Source of the DNA: Microbacteriaceae bacterium
GTDB lineage: Bacteria; Actinomycetota; Actinomycetes; Actinomycetales; Microbacteriaceae
Assembly: GCA_030840185.1 (NCBI GenBank)
Contig: JAUZFY010000245.1
Coordinates: 1-8,261 of the forward strand
Length of the DNA stretch: 8,261 bases
Direction of reading: 5' to 3'
In this document: positions 1 through 5,669 of the stretch, piece by piece
How positions within the stretch are numbered: position 1 is the first letter of the stretch
Layout of the letters: each line of letters starts with the position of its first letter
The notes under the pieces: generated by a model
Databases searched by the model: none
Told to the model about the DNA's origin: nothing
The model's input: the letters and a program-made list of their open reading frames with translations, nothing else
Program-made: the position numbers and the translations under genes

Positions 1-36
1 TGCGCAGGGCTGGATGCTTCTTGACGACGACGTTGT

Positions 37-165
37 TCATGAGGCGGTCGTAACGGGCGTCGGTGCGAGTACCTGCGGCGAAACCGCGGCGGGCCGCCGA
101 CTGGCGGCTCCGGAGAAGTCGGCATACTGGCGGAGAACTGCGCGGACGGACTGGAGCGTGTTCAT
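37..165 (-). pseudogene. N-terminal fragment of a DUF805-like membrane protein
   Basis: Seen: the ATG at 165 follows GAGAAGGA with a five-base spacer, a good ribosome site. A TTGACA hexamer (236-231) lies further up, although no good -10 follows it. The first 24 residues (MNTLQSVRAVLRQYADFSG, then AASRR) match the usual opening of DUF805 inner-membrane proteins, which run on as Y-x-x-F-x-G-R-A-x-R-x-E-[FY]-W before four helices. Here the match stops at ASRR. The frame then runs through 18 unrelated residues to a TGA at 39-37, with no hydrophobic segment. A second minus-strand frame is open from about base 105 to the left edge and reads like protein (GFAAGTRTDARYDRLMN and on), but I do not recognise it. 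Inference: a disrupted DUF805 gene, joined by deletion or frameshift to other coding DNA. It could instead be a short functional ORF. The left edge prevents a decision. Confidence 0.4.
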
Positions 166-395
166 GGGGGTCCTTCTCGTGGGGATGATGACCTCCTCCC
201 ACTGTGCGTCTGTCAGATCTCGGTTCCCAGTGTCAAAGGTCCCGATCCGCCTGTTTAGGAGCGTGTTGAAGATGTTCAGTGGGATTGCTTGCTCTGGTGC
301 TGATTTCAGCGCGGTGGGGGACCAAAGGCACTGTCGTAGGGCCTGCGTCTCGCGTGAAGCTGGACCATCATCCACTGACCAGGCAGGTTCACAAC

Positions 396-1265
396 ATGAC
401 GACAACACCGGTGCGAATAGGCACTCTGACGCGGTCGGGGTTCCGGTTGTGGATTTATCTGTCGATCGGCGCGGCGATTCTCGGATTCGTCGGGAGCATC
501 GTCGCCCTGGTGGATACCGGCATCTATGAAGCCTTGACTGCGGTGTTTCTGCCGCAGGCTTTCGCGCAAGACCTCGCGAATCTTGTGGTCGCTCCGCTCC
601 TCGCCGTGGTCGCGGTGCTCGCACTTCGCGGTTCTCTTCGGGCCTACCTGGTCTGGCTCGGCATCGTGGCATTCACGCTTTACAACTATGTCATCTACGC
701 GTTCTCGGTTCCGTTTGGCTCCCTGTTCCCGATCTGGATCACGGTCCTGAGCCTCTCGCTCTTCGCGCTGATCGGCGGTGTGCACGCGATCGACGCCGAG
801 GGGACGGCGAATAGCTACGTGAAGAGACGCCTGGTTACGACATCGGCTTGGGTCTTGTTCGCGGTCGCAGGACTGTTCGGCCTGCTCTGGCTCTCCGAGG
901 ATGTCCCGGCTCTGCTGAGCGGCTCGACGCCGCAGAGCGTGCGAGACATGGCCCTTCCCACGAACCCGGTTCACATCCTCGACTACGTCTTCTTCCTCCC
1001 CGCCGCGATCATCACGGGCATTGGACTCCTCCGCCGCAAACACTTGGCCTTCGTCGCGGCTCCCGCGTTTTTTGTCTTCCTCATCCTCACCTGTGCGCCC
1101 ATCCTGATCACCCCGCTCGTCCAGGTTCACATCGCCATCAATATCGGGATGATCGCTGCAATCGGCCTGCTCGCGCTCGCTCTGGTCGCGGTTCTGATCC
1201 TGCTCCTGCGCTCGGTTCAATGGCGGATCTGCGTTGGCGGAGCACCGATCCCACCCGACGCATAG
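396..1265 (+). CDS. predicted eight-helix integral membrane protein, function unknown
   Basis: I do not recognise a named family. The start at 396 is preferred because the reading MTTTPVRIGTLTRSGF enters directly into the first helix. The frame is open back to 279, but that extra peptide looks non-coding. GGCAGG about nine bases upstream is a weak ribosome site. The 289 residues contain about eight hydrophobic segments, near 17-38, 60-78, 84-104, 112-131, 147-166, 193-212, 217-241 and 247-271. A basic loop (RRK, 213-215) follows segment six. The stretch NPVHILDYVFFLPAAIITGIG (190-210) looks like a conserved helix-start signature, with His-Asp and Pro inside or beside the membrane. Such a motif suggests a structural or binding role, but none can be assigned. 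The last 15 residues (QWRICVGGAPIPPDA) have poor third-position GC and overlap a possible minus-strand ORF, so the true C-terminus may be less conserved. No operon partner lies on this strand. Confidence 0.75.
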   Translation: MTTTPVRIGTLTRSGFRLWIYLSIGAAILGFVGSIVALVDTGIYEALTAVFLPQAFAQDLANLVVAPLLAVVAVLALRGSLRAYLVWLGIVAFTLYNYVIYAFSVPFGSLFPIWITVLSLSLFALIGGVHAIDAEGTANSYVKRRLVTTSAWVLFAVAGLFGLLWLSEDVPALLSGSTPQSVRDMALPTNPVHILDYVFFLPAAIITGIGLLRRKHLAFVAAPAFFVFLILTCAPILITPLVQVHIAINIGMIAAIGLLALALVAVLILLLRSVQWRICVGGAPIPPDA

Positions 1266-1318
1266 GTGACGACCGCGAGAACCGTTGCGGCCAGGATCAG
1301 ACCGGCGGGCACGCACAA
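1217..1318 (-). CDS. possible one-helix microprotein below the CGNR cluster
   Basis: After the TAG of the upstream gene at 1373, the same frame stays open for 51 sense codons to a TGA at 1219-1217. About three quarters of these codons end in G or C, and the stretch contains a clear hydrophobic helix (AGLILAATVLAVVTYASGG). The only plausible start inside it is TTG at 1318, nine bases after GGAGG, giving 33 residues. It would overlap the last 49 bases of the convergent membrane-protein gene. It could be the third gene of the cluster, or the detached C-terminal anchor of the preceding protein, reached by TAG readthrough or lost through a nonsense mutation. No homology is recognised, so the call rests on codon pattern and hydrophobicity only. 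Confidence 0.25.
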   Translation of the reverse strand: MCVPAGLILAATVLAVVTYASGGIGAPPTQIRH

Positions 1319-1372
1319 GCGGGCAGCCCTCCGGCGGTCGCGGCGGCCTCCAACGCCGTTCCCTGCGCGAGG

Positions 1373-1633
1373 CTAGGCCGCCATGCTGGCGGGCACCAGG
1401 ATCGCGGCCAGTTCGGGGTCGCCGTTTCCGCCTGCCGGGTTCAGCGGACCAACGGTCCACTGTGTGAGCCGACCGACCGGGGCACCGCTGCTCACCGTGA
1501 CAATGTCCCGTTCTAATCCGGCATCCCTGGCCACGGCCAGTAGAAGCTGACCCGGCTGTGTCGCGATGACAACCACGTTCACACCGTCGATGAAATTGGG
1601 GCGGCCACGCCGCAGTTCCATTGTGTTAATCAT
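1373..1633 (-). CDS. unrecognised 86-residue protein, translationally coupled to the gene above it
   Basis: The start ATG at 1633 overlaps the TAA of the upstream small gene in the string ATGATTAA, an eight-base overlap typical of translational coupling. No strong ribosome site of its own is visible, which fits coupling; a second ATG lies four codons in. Third codon positions are strongly G/C, supporting real coding. The 86 residues begin MINTMELRRGRP and then form alternating hydrophobic strands (FIDGVNVVVIAT, QLLLAVARDAGL, RDIVTVSSG). A Gly/Pro/Asn-rich stretch follows (PLNPAGGNGDPELAAI). There is no signal peptide, no cysteine and no membrane helix before the TAG. I cannot place it in a family. 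Its position behind a regulator and a small exported protein suggests a shared role. The continuation of its frame past the stop is described separately. Confidence 0.6.
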   Translation of the reverse strand: MINTMELRRGRPNFIDGVNVVVIATQPGQLLLAVARDAGLERDIVTVSSGAPVGRLTQWTVGPLNPAGGNGDPELAAILVPASMAA

Positions 1634-1895
1634 GAGCGCTCTCACTCGCTTCTCGAAAAGAGTGCACCCTGAAGTGGACATTTTGAGTCTGAATCTGAGT
1701 ATGGGACGAAGTGATCTCGTTGTACACGGAAGTCGAAGAGGTGGACATCTGGGCATTCCCAAACCGAATCTCGCCACTTCCGGGAACCACGACCTGGAGT
1801 CCGTGGAACTCCACCCCCTGAGTTGCGGATACAAAGCCACCGATGGATAGGGCGACTCCAGCCGCTACTGCGATGCTTCCAACTAGGTATCTCAT
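1626..1895 (-). CDS. small exported or membrane-anchored Ser/Thr-rich protein
   Basis: The ATG at 1895 is chosen over an upstream ATG because AGGGAG stands about seven bases before it. The 89-residue product opens with a short basic start and one hydrophobic stretch (YLVGSIAVAAGVALSIGGFV, about residues 3-22) ending in VSAT. That fits a signal peptide with a possible cleavage after VSA, or a single anchor. No lipobox cysteine is present. The remaining 65 or so residues are polar and rich in Ser, Thr, Gln and His (for example STSSTSVYNEITSSHTQIQT) and likely extended. The gene begins 29 bases below the CGNR regulator's stop and ends inside the next gene's start, so the three probably share a transcript. 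Third-position GC is lower than in neighbouring genes, which suggests fast evolution or a different origin. No family is recognised. Confidence 0.65.
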   Translation of the reverse strand: MRYLVGSIAVAAGVALSIGGFVSATQGVEFHGLQVVVPGSGEIRFGNAQMSTSSTSVYNEITSSHTQIQTQNVHFRVHSFREASESAHD

Positions 1896-1924
1896 CCGAA
1901 TCTCCCTGTTCGGTAGTTGGATCA

Positions 1925-2536
1925 TCAAAGAGCCGGCTCTCGGTGGCTACGACGCTTTTCGTATGCCCGGGCGGCGCGAACGCGCGCCCCGCAGGCCGGC
2001 GTGCACCACTCGCGACGTGGGTGATCTTTGAGGAAGAACAGCACGCAGCCCGGGCGGTTGCAGAGTCGCAGTCGCTCGGCATCAGCACCGCTGAACAGGT
2101 TGATGGCGTCGCTCGCCAGCGCGCCGAGCACCTGGCTGGTGGGCTCGCCTGCGGCCTGGGTCGTCGTCGTGGCGCCATCCGCTGCCCAGGCGATCGAAGT
2201 CCAGCGCGGTGAAAGGGCGGCCAGCCGGTTCACCACGTCGACGTCGCTGTCGGACGGACGTTGCGCGGCCACGACCGCACCGGCGATCCCGCGCACCGCA
2301 GAGCGCAGTGCACGCAAGGCGTCGGCGTCGGCGTCCAGCAGGCGCGCGTCATCCACCGCGGGAGCACCGGACGCACGCAGCCGGTCGGCCAGCTGAAGCG
2401 TCCATGCCGTCGCGTCACCTGGCGAGGCGATGCCGTCGGCCGGCTTGCCGCGCACCGCGTGGTACGTGTTCATCAGGTCGAGCGCCAATCCTTCGCCGAG
2501 GATGGGGGCGCCGCCCTCGTAGCCCGTCTTCGTCAT
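1925..2536 (-). CDS. CGNR zinc-finger / ABATE-domain transcriptional regulator
   Basis: The 203-residue protein has the ABATE plus CGNR arrangement. An N-terminal domain starts with GEGLALDLMNTYHAVRG (14-30), the usual beginning of ABATE proteins. The C-terminal finger is formed by C159, C164, C178 and C182, with LCNRPGCVLFFLKD, REWCTPACGAR and a basic tail (RVRAARAYEKRR). The diagnostic CGNR tetrad reads CGAR, so the Asn is replaced by Ala, a modest departure. Family members are described as putative stress-induced transcription regulators; their ligands are generally unknown. The ATG at 2536 has no Shine-Dalgarno site. Instead a TACCAT hexamer lies six bases before it, so the message may be leaderless. 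The gene diverges from an AhpD-like gene across 101 bp and heads a minus-strand run with two small genes. Control of the divergent promoter region, including its own, is a likely inference. Confidence 0.88.
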   Translation of the reverse strand: MTKTGYEGGAPILGEGLALDLMNTYHAVRGKPADGIASPGDATAWTLQLADRLRASGAPAVDDARLLDADADALRALRSAVRGIAGAVVAAQRPSDSDVDVVNRLAALSPRWTSIAWAADGATTTTQAAGEPTSQVLGALASDAINLFSGADAERLRLCNRPGCVLFFLKDHPRREWCTPACGARVRAARAYEKRRSHREPAL

Positions 2537-2542
2537 GTTCTA

Positions 2543-2571
2543 ATGGTACCAGCGATTTGCAACCATGAGAA
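2543..2571 (-). promoter_or_regulatory. candidate leaderless promoter of the CGNR regulator gene
   Basis: On the minus strand a TTCTCA -35 (2571-2566, four of six matches to TTGACA) and a TACCAT -10 (2548-2543, four of six to TATAAT) are separated by 17 bases. The -10 ends six bases before the ATG at 2536. Transcription would therefore begin at or next to the start codon, which agrees with the absence of a ribosome site. Inferred by eye; the hexamers are imperfect. Confidence 0.4.
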
Positions 2572-2594
2572 TAATGTCTTTGGATGTTTTATGG

Positions 2595-2617
2595 CTTACG
2601 TAAGTCGCATCCGTAAG
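2595..2617. promoter_or_regulatory. candidate operator: perfect palindrome CTTACGTAAG with a repeated CGTAAG half
   Basis: CTTACGTAAG (2595-2604) is a perfect 10-bp palindrome. Its right half, CGTAAG (2599-2604), recurs in the same orientation at 2612-2617, 13 bases further on. Both lie between the diverging regulator and AhpD-like gene, 21 bases or more ahead of the latter's ATG. Placement and symmetry suggest a binding site for a dimeric regulator, perhaps the adjacent CGNR protein. That link is inference. Confidence 0.35.
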
Positions 2618-2637
2618 AACGAAGCAAGGAGTTACCC

Positions 2638-3201
2638 ATGACCCGCATCAACCTAGTCGACCCCGAAACCGCCACGGGAGCTGCCGCCGAGCAGCTCGAC
2701 GCCACGCAGAGGGCCATGGGTAGGACGCCGAACATCACCCGGGCAATGGCAAACAGCCCGGCCGCCCTGAAGGGTTACCTTGGCCTGTCTGGTGCGCTCG
2801 CACATGGCGCTCTGCGCGCTGCCACCCGGGAGCGTTTGGCCCTCGCCATGGCCGAGGCGAACGGCTGCGCCTACTGCCTGTCGGCGCACACGCAGAGTGC
2901 CACGCGCGCGGCGAAGCTCGACGAGGAAGACATCCTGTCTGCCCGCGAAGGTACCGCGACCGACCCGAAGGAGAGCGCCGTTCTTGCCTTCGCCCTCGCT
3001 CTGAACGCTAAGCGCGGTGCCATCGACGACGCTGACTTCGCGGCCGCGCGCGGGGCCGGGCTAAGCGATGCCGAGCTGGTCGAGGTGGTTGCCGCGGTCG
3101 GGCTGAACACGCTCACCAACTTCTTCAACAAGGCGATGAACACTGACATCGATTTCCCGGTGGTGCTTCCGGGCACCGTGGGTCAGGTCGAAGCGGCGTA
3201 A
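2638..3201 (+). CDS. AhpD / carboxymuconolactone decarboxylase-family peroxidase-like protein
   Basis: AAGGAG six bases before the ATG fixes the start. The 187-residue protein carries the AhpD active-site pattern at the spacing known from mycobacterial AhpD: E65, then C77-x2-C80-x3-H84, within MAEANGCAYCLSAHTQ. In that family the cysteine pair cycles between dithiol and disulfide to reduce hydroperoxides or pass electrons to a peroxiredoxin, with Glu and His relaying protons. The segment LNTLTNFFNKAMNTDIDFPVV (156-176) resembles the conserved C-terminal signature of the 'peroxidase-related' branch, often written NxFNxxxxTxIDFP. No signal peptide is present, so it is cytoplasmic. A divergent CGNR regulator and a palindrome in the shared promoter region suggest stress-responsive control. 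The true substrate is unknown: decarboxylase activity is possible from family membership but less likely given the CxxC motif. Confidence 0.9.
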   Translation: MTRINLVDPETATGAAAEQLDATQRAMGRTPNITRAMANSPAALKGYLGLSGALAHGALRAATRERLALAMAEANGCAYCLSAHTQSATRAAKLDEEDILSAREGTATDPKESAVLAFALALNAKRGAIDDADFAAARGAGLSDAELVEVVAAVGLNTLTNFFNKAMNTDIDFPVVLPGTVGQVEAA

Positions 3202-3458
3202 CCACAAGCAGGTGGGGCTCGGCCTCTAGCGCATATCTCGACGCCGACGCCTCGCCTTGTTGGGTAGACAGACCCACCATACGGAGGATTCCGCGTTCGC
3301 TCGGCCGGGCGCATCCTGTTCCCTGCTGGTTCTCCAGAGTCCGCTCGTTCGATGCCCCGGCCCCTTGTCCGACAACGCTGCAGTAACCAAGCTTGATGTA
3401 GCGGCCACTTCGGCTCGCAACGGTGTGTCGCTGCCCGTGTGCTGTTTAAGGAGAAGCA

Positions 3459-3887
3459 ATGCGCAATGCAGACGAACTGCGTCAGGCGTACGGACGCCTC
3501 ATCGCAGCAGTGGAAGCGAACGATCCGGATGCCCTGACCGAAATCGTCCACCCGGACATTGTGGACTACGGTGCCGTCCCGGGCCAGCCGCCCGGGCTTG
3601 CCGGCATAGTCGTCTGGATGCGGGGGATGCACGCCAGCCTCTCGGGTCTCAGCGGAGTGGTCGAGGACACCGTGGTGGAGGGAGACAAAGTCGCGAGCCG
3701 GATCACGTGGCGCGGGACCCACGTGGGATCCTTCCTGGGTCTGCCGGCGACCGGTAAAGCCGTGAAATTCAGCTCCATGCACCTGCTCCGCTTCGAGAAC
3801 GGCCTGGCCACCGAATGGTGGGGCGTTCCCGATCTCTATGGTGCGCTAACAGACCTGGGCGCCAAGTTCGAGCTACCGTCAGACTGA
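3459..3887 (+). CDS. SnoaL-like / NTF2-fold ester-cyclase-family protein
   Basis: AAGGAG with a five-base spacer marks the start. The 142-residue length and the sequence fit the SnoaL-like, NTF2-fold family. An N-terminal helix contains AYGRLIAAVEANDPDAL (10-26). HPDIVDYGAVPGQPPGLAGI (31-50) corresponds to the family's HPDFVDH-PGQPPG element. A strand reads VVEGDKVASRITWRGTH (72-88), followed by GLPATGKAVKF (94-104) and the closing LRFENGLATEWWGVPDLYGAL. Members close polyketide rings in antibiotic pathways, but most stand-alone copies in genomes have no known substrate. The canonical His after VD (VDH) is Tyr here, so cyclase chemistry cannot be assumed. The gene lies 257 bases after the AhpD-like gene with its own ribosome site, so it is probably a separate unit. 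I saw no convincing promoter or terminator in that gap. Confidence 0.85.
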   Translation: MRNADELRQAYGRLIAAVEANDPDALTEIVHPDIVDYGAVPGQPPGLAGIVVWMRGMHASLSGLSGVVEDTVVEGDKVASRITWRGTHVGSFLGLPATGKAVKFSSMHLLRFENGLATEWWGVPDLYGALTDLGAKFELPSD

Positions 3888-3990
3888 AACTCGCTCGGCG
3901 AAGAATTTCACGCAGCCTTCATCCAACAAGCGCTAGGGTCGAACCAAGAACCAACATCTGAGAAGCATGAGGCCGCACCGGGAGGTTTCG

Positions 3991-4458
3991 ATGGCCGAGC
4001 TCCTACCCATTCAGCCGTGCCTGTGGTTCGATGACAACGCGCGCGAGGCGATGGCGTACTACGTCGACGTGTTCCCGAATTCCCGCATCAATTCGATCGT
4101 TGAGTACCCCGACGAGTCTCTCGACGAACACTTCGCCGGAATGTCCGGCAAGGTGTTGAATGGTGCATTCACCCTGAACGGGGTGGATTTTGTTTGCCTC
4201 GACGGCGGGCCGGTCTTCACCTTCAACGAGTCGATCTCATTTGTCGTGTTGTGCAGGAACCAGGACGAGATCGATTCGTACTGGGAGAAGCTCTCGCACG
4301 TACCCGATTCTGAACAGTGCGGCTGGTGCAAAGATCGATTCGGCGTCAGCTGGCAGATCATCCCCGAAAACATGGCCGAGCTGACTCGCCGGCCCCAGCA
4401 GATTGGCGTGATGATGGGCCAGAAAAAAATTGTGATTGCGGAACTCGAGAACGCCTGA
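3991..4458 (+). CDS. PhnB-type VOC-family protein (3-demethylubiquinone methyltransferase-like fold)
   Basis: The start at 3991 (MAELLPIQPCLWFDD) is chosen because GGGAGG lies five bases before it. An in-frame ATG at 3967 adds only eight unconserved residues. The 155-residue protein has the signature of the PhnB/'3-dmu-9_3-mt' branch of the vicinal-oxygen-chelate superfamily: QPCLWFDDNAREAMAYYVDVFPNSRI (8-33), then GKVLNGAFTLNGVDFVCLDGG (53-73), then SISFVVLCRNQDEIDSYWEKLS (81-102). A C-terminal block GWCKDRFGVSWQIIPENM (111-128) completes the fold. VOC proteins bind a metal between paired beta-alpha-beta-beta-beta units and act on varied small molecules. This subgroup is mostly uncharacterised, and the methyltransferase name attached to it is not supported biochemically for most members. 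No signal peptide is present. It follows the SnoaL-like gene by 103 bases and could share its transcript. Confidence 0.88.
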   Translation: MAELLPIQPCLWFDDNAREAMAYYVDVFPNSRINSIVEYPDESLDEHFAGMSGKVLNGAFTLNGVDFVCLDGGPVFTFNESISFVVLCRNQDEIDSYWEKLSHVPDSEQCGWCKDRFGVSWQIIPENMAELTRRPQQIGVMMGQKKIVIAELENA

Positions 4459-4909
4459 GCGGTTCGCTACCGGCCGCATTGTTTGCGGGAAAACTGCCCT
4501 GCGCTCACGTTCGTCGTGGCTGCCGCCGACCTGCATCATTGCGGATCACGCCACCCGAGCTCGCGCCGAACCCTGCCTCGTTCCAGCGAGCCGACGGTAA
4601 GTCGGTGTTCCGCCCGAAGCACGCCACGCTCTTCACCTCGACGGAACTGCTCGCTGCTGAGTCTCGGCTGCTCGAGCGTGCTGCGGACACGACCGGGCCC
4701 CGAGTCGCCCTAGCCGCGATGCGTGAAGCCGCGCTCACGCGGTTGCTCAATAGTGCATGACGGGTACGGCATGGATGACGTCGCCGGGGTCGTCAAGAGC
4801 GCCTAGGGCCGACGACGATGACGAGCGCTTGGGTTGTACCGACGGAACAAGGAATGGGCGGCAGCGCCACGCGCTGCTGAAGGAAAAGCTCGCAGAGTAA
4901 CCGCTCCGA
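4459..4909. other. gene-poor stretch with coding scraps
   Basis: No intact gene is supported in these 451 bases between the VOC gene and the convergent lipoprotein gene. The one interpretable piece is a conjugative-relaxase fragment (4539-4757, listed separately). Directly after it, an ATG at 4757 overlapping the fragment's TGA opens a 47-codon frame to a TAA at 4898-4900, ending RQRHALLKEKLAE. This could be a tiny gene or another scrap; I do not recognise it. The overlapping frame VHDGYGMDDVAGVVKSA is equally short. I found no tRNA, convincing terminator or long repeat here. Confidence 0.5.
4539..4760 (+). pseudogene. internal fragment of a MobF/TraA-type conjugative relaxase
   Basis: The 73-codon piece up to the TGA at 4758-4760 reads LRITPPELAPNPASF, then RADGKSVFRPKHATLFTS, then TELLAAESRLLERAADTTGP. 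This matches the linker that joins the relaxase domain to the helicase domain in actinobacterial TrwC/TraA proteins: a pattern like TPPEL-x-PTP-x-x-F-x-R-x-DG-x-SVF, then TS-x-x-LLAAE-x-RLL. The relaxase histidine triad that should precede it and the Walker A P-loop that should follow about 40 residues later are both absent. No start codon or ribosome site belongs to it. Intact proteins exceed 1,000 residues, so this is a dead remnant of a conjugative plasmid or integrative element. Identification is by recalled motif; no alignment was run. Confidence 0.65.
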
Positions 4910-5428
4910 TCAGTGACCAGAGACCGCCAGGCATCCGCCGTCGTTGATGTAGCCACCGACCTCGACGCTCACAGTTCCCGCGCCGACGGAGCCGAAGACG
5001 CATCCGTAGCCCGTGGATGCGCCGAAGCCGATTCCCACTCCCTCGACAGTCTGCACGTCACGGCTCGCGAAGCCGGCGGAGACGACCGCGGCGACGACGG
5101 AATCCTTGGTCATCGGAACCTGTCCATCCGCGAGGGGCTGGAGTGCCGTAGTGACGGGCTGGATGAACCCGGTCGCGGCATCGGTCTCTTGCGCGCTGAG
5201 ATCTTGCCGATCGCGATACTTCAAATTCTCCTTGTAGTGCGGCGAGCTGTCCGAGGGGGGCGGGCACCCATCGACAAGCTCGGTGCCACCGATCTGGGAG
5301 CAGATTACCGGGGAAGTGGGCGTCGGAGTCGATGCCAGAACGCCTCCGCCACGGCTCGCACAGGCCGAGAGGCTCACCACCGCCAGCGTGACGACAAAGA
5401 TGGCGCGCGAAATCTGACCGGTCCTCAT
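4910..5428 (-). CDS. small secreted lipoprotein with a C-terminal Gly/Cys domain
   Basis: The 172-residue product begins MRTGQISRAIFVVTLAVVSLSAC, a lipoprotein signal peptide whose lipobox LSAC puts the lipidated cysteine at position 23. The mature protein is expected on the outer face of the cell membrane. A Thr/Pro-rich linker (STPTPTSP, 33-40) follows. Beyond it is a domain with cysteines at 43, 55, 143 and 166 that could form two disulfides. An Ala-rich helical part (92-120, QPLADGQVPMTKDSVVAAVVSAGF) leads into glycine-rich strands GVGIGFGASTGYGCVFGSVGAG and VSVEVGGY. The layout resembles short lipoproteins common in Microbacteriaceae (DUF6993-like), but that is a tentative memory and no function is known. 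No Shine-Dalgarno site precedes the ATG; TACGAT stands seven bases upstream, so a leaderless start is possible. It converges with the scrap region and stands alone. Confidence 0.8.
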   Translation of the reverse strand: MRTGQISRAIFVVTLAVVSLSACASRGGGVLASTPTPTSPVICSQIGGTELVDGCPPPSDSSPHYKENLKYRDRQDLSAQETDAATGFIQPVTTALQPLADGQVPMTKDSVVAAVVSAGFASRDVQTVEGVGIGFGASTGYGCVFGSVGAGTVSVEVGGYINDGGCLAVSGH

Positions 5429-5652
5429 GAAATTGATCGTAGCCGGTCAATCCAGGCACTTCGGCTACGCAGATGGTCGCCGAGTCACAAACTCCCACCC
5501 GCACACCAACCCGCTCACGCGTTCTTGCACCTCGGCGATGAGGGGGACTAGACGTGTAGCCGTGGCGTGTATTTAGCCGCTCGCGCCGGCAGGGAACATC
5601 GCCAGGGGACCGCACTTCATCGAGGTGTTCGACTAACGTCAAAGCGCGGGAG

Positions 5653-5669
5653 TCTGATCGCAGATCAGA
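5653..5669. repeat. perfect 7-bp hairpin across the stop codon of the alpha-beta-barrel gene
   Basis: TCTGATC (5653-5659) and GATCAGA (5663-5669) pair perfectly around a three-base loop. The right arm contains the stop codon of the minus-strand gene ending at 5665. No T-run follows on either strand, so it is not a standard intrinsic terminator. It may protect the mRNA 3' end or be coincidental. Confidence 0.4.

Noticed and set aside
163..230. Peptide DLTDAQWEEVIIPTRRTP in frame above the DUF805-like start, resembling the first residues of IS4/IS5-type transposases (DLTDAQW)
   Set aside because: The match is about seven residues with no following transposase sequence or terminal inverted repeats. 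The ribosome site for the DUF805-like ATG lies inside it.
306..1460. Long minus-strand ORF (384 codons) opposite the membrane-protein gene
   Set aside because: Its product is almost pure Arg/Glu/Asp/Gln, as expected for the antisense of a hydrophobic high-GC gene. It has no domain and no ribosome site.
848..1516. Plus-strand ORF overlapping the end of the membrane-protein gene
   Set aside because: Arg/Pro/His-rich out-of-frame translation. The overlapping frame gives a clear membrane protein and the downstream part lies antisense to a better-supported minus gene.
3261..3274. GGGT-agacag-ACCC hairpin after the AhpD-like gene
   Set aside because: A four-base stem with no T-run, 60 bases past the stop, is too weak to call a terminator.
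3183..3782. 199-codon minus-strand ORF opposite the SnoaL-like gene
   Set aside because: Composition is Arg/His/Gly-rich with no recognisable domain, and it is fully covered by a well-supported plus-strand gene and its leader.
3941..3954. Tandem GAACCAA x2 before the VOC gene
   Set aside because: Two copies of a 7-mer with no symmetry or link to promoter elements; likely chance.
5465..5572. Minus-strand scrap of 35 codons between stops, ending VCGWEFVTRRPSA
   Set aside because: It looks protein-like, but it has no convincing start (GTG at best), no ribosome site and no recognised family. Too short to call a gene or pseudogene.
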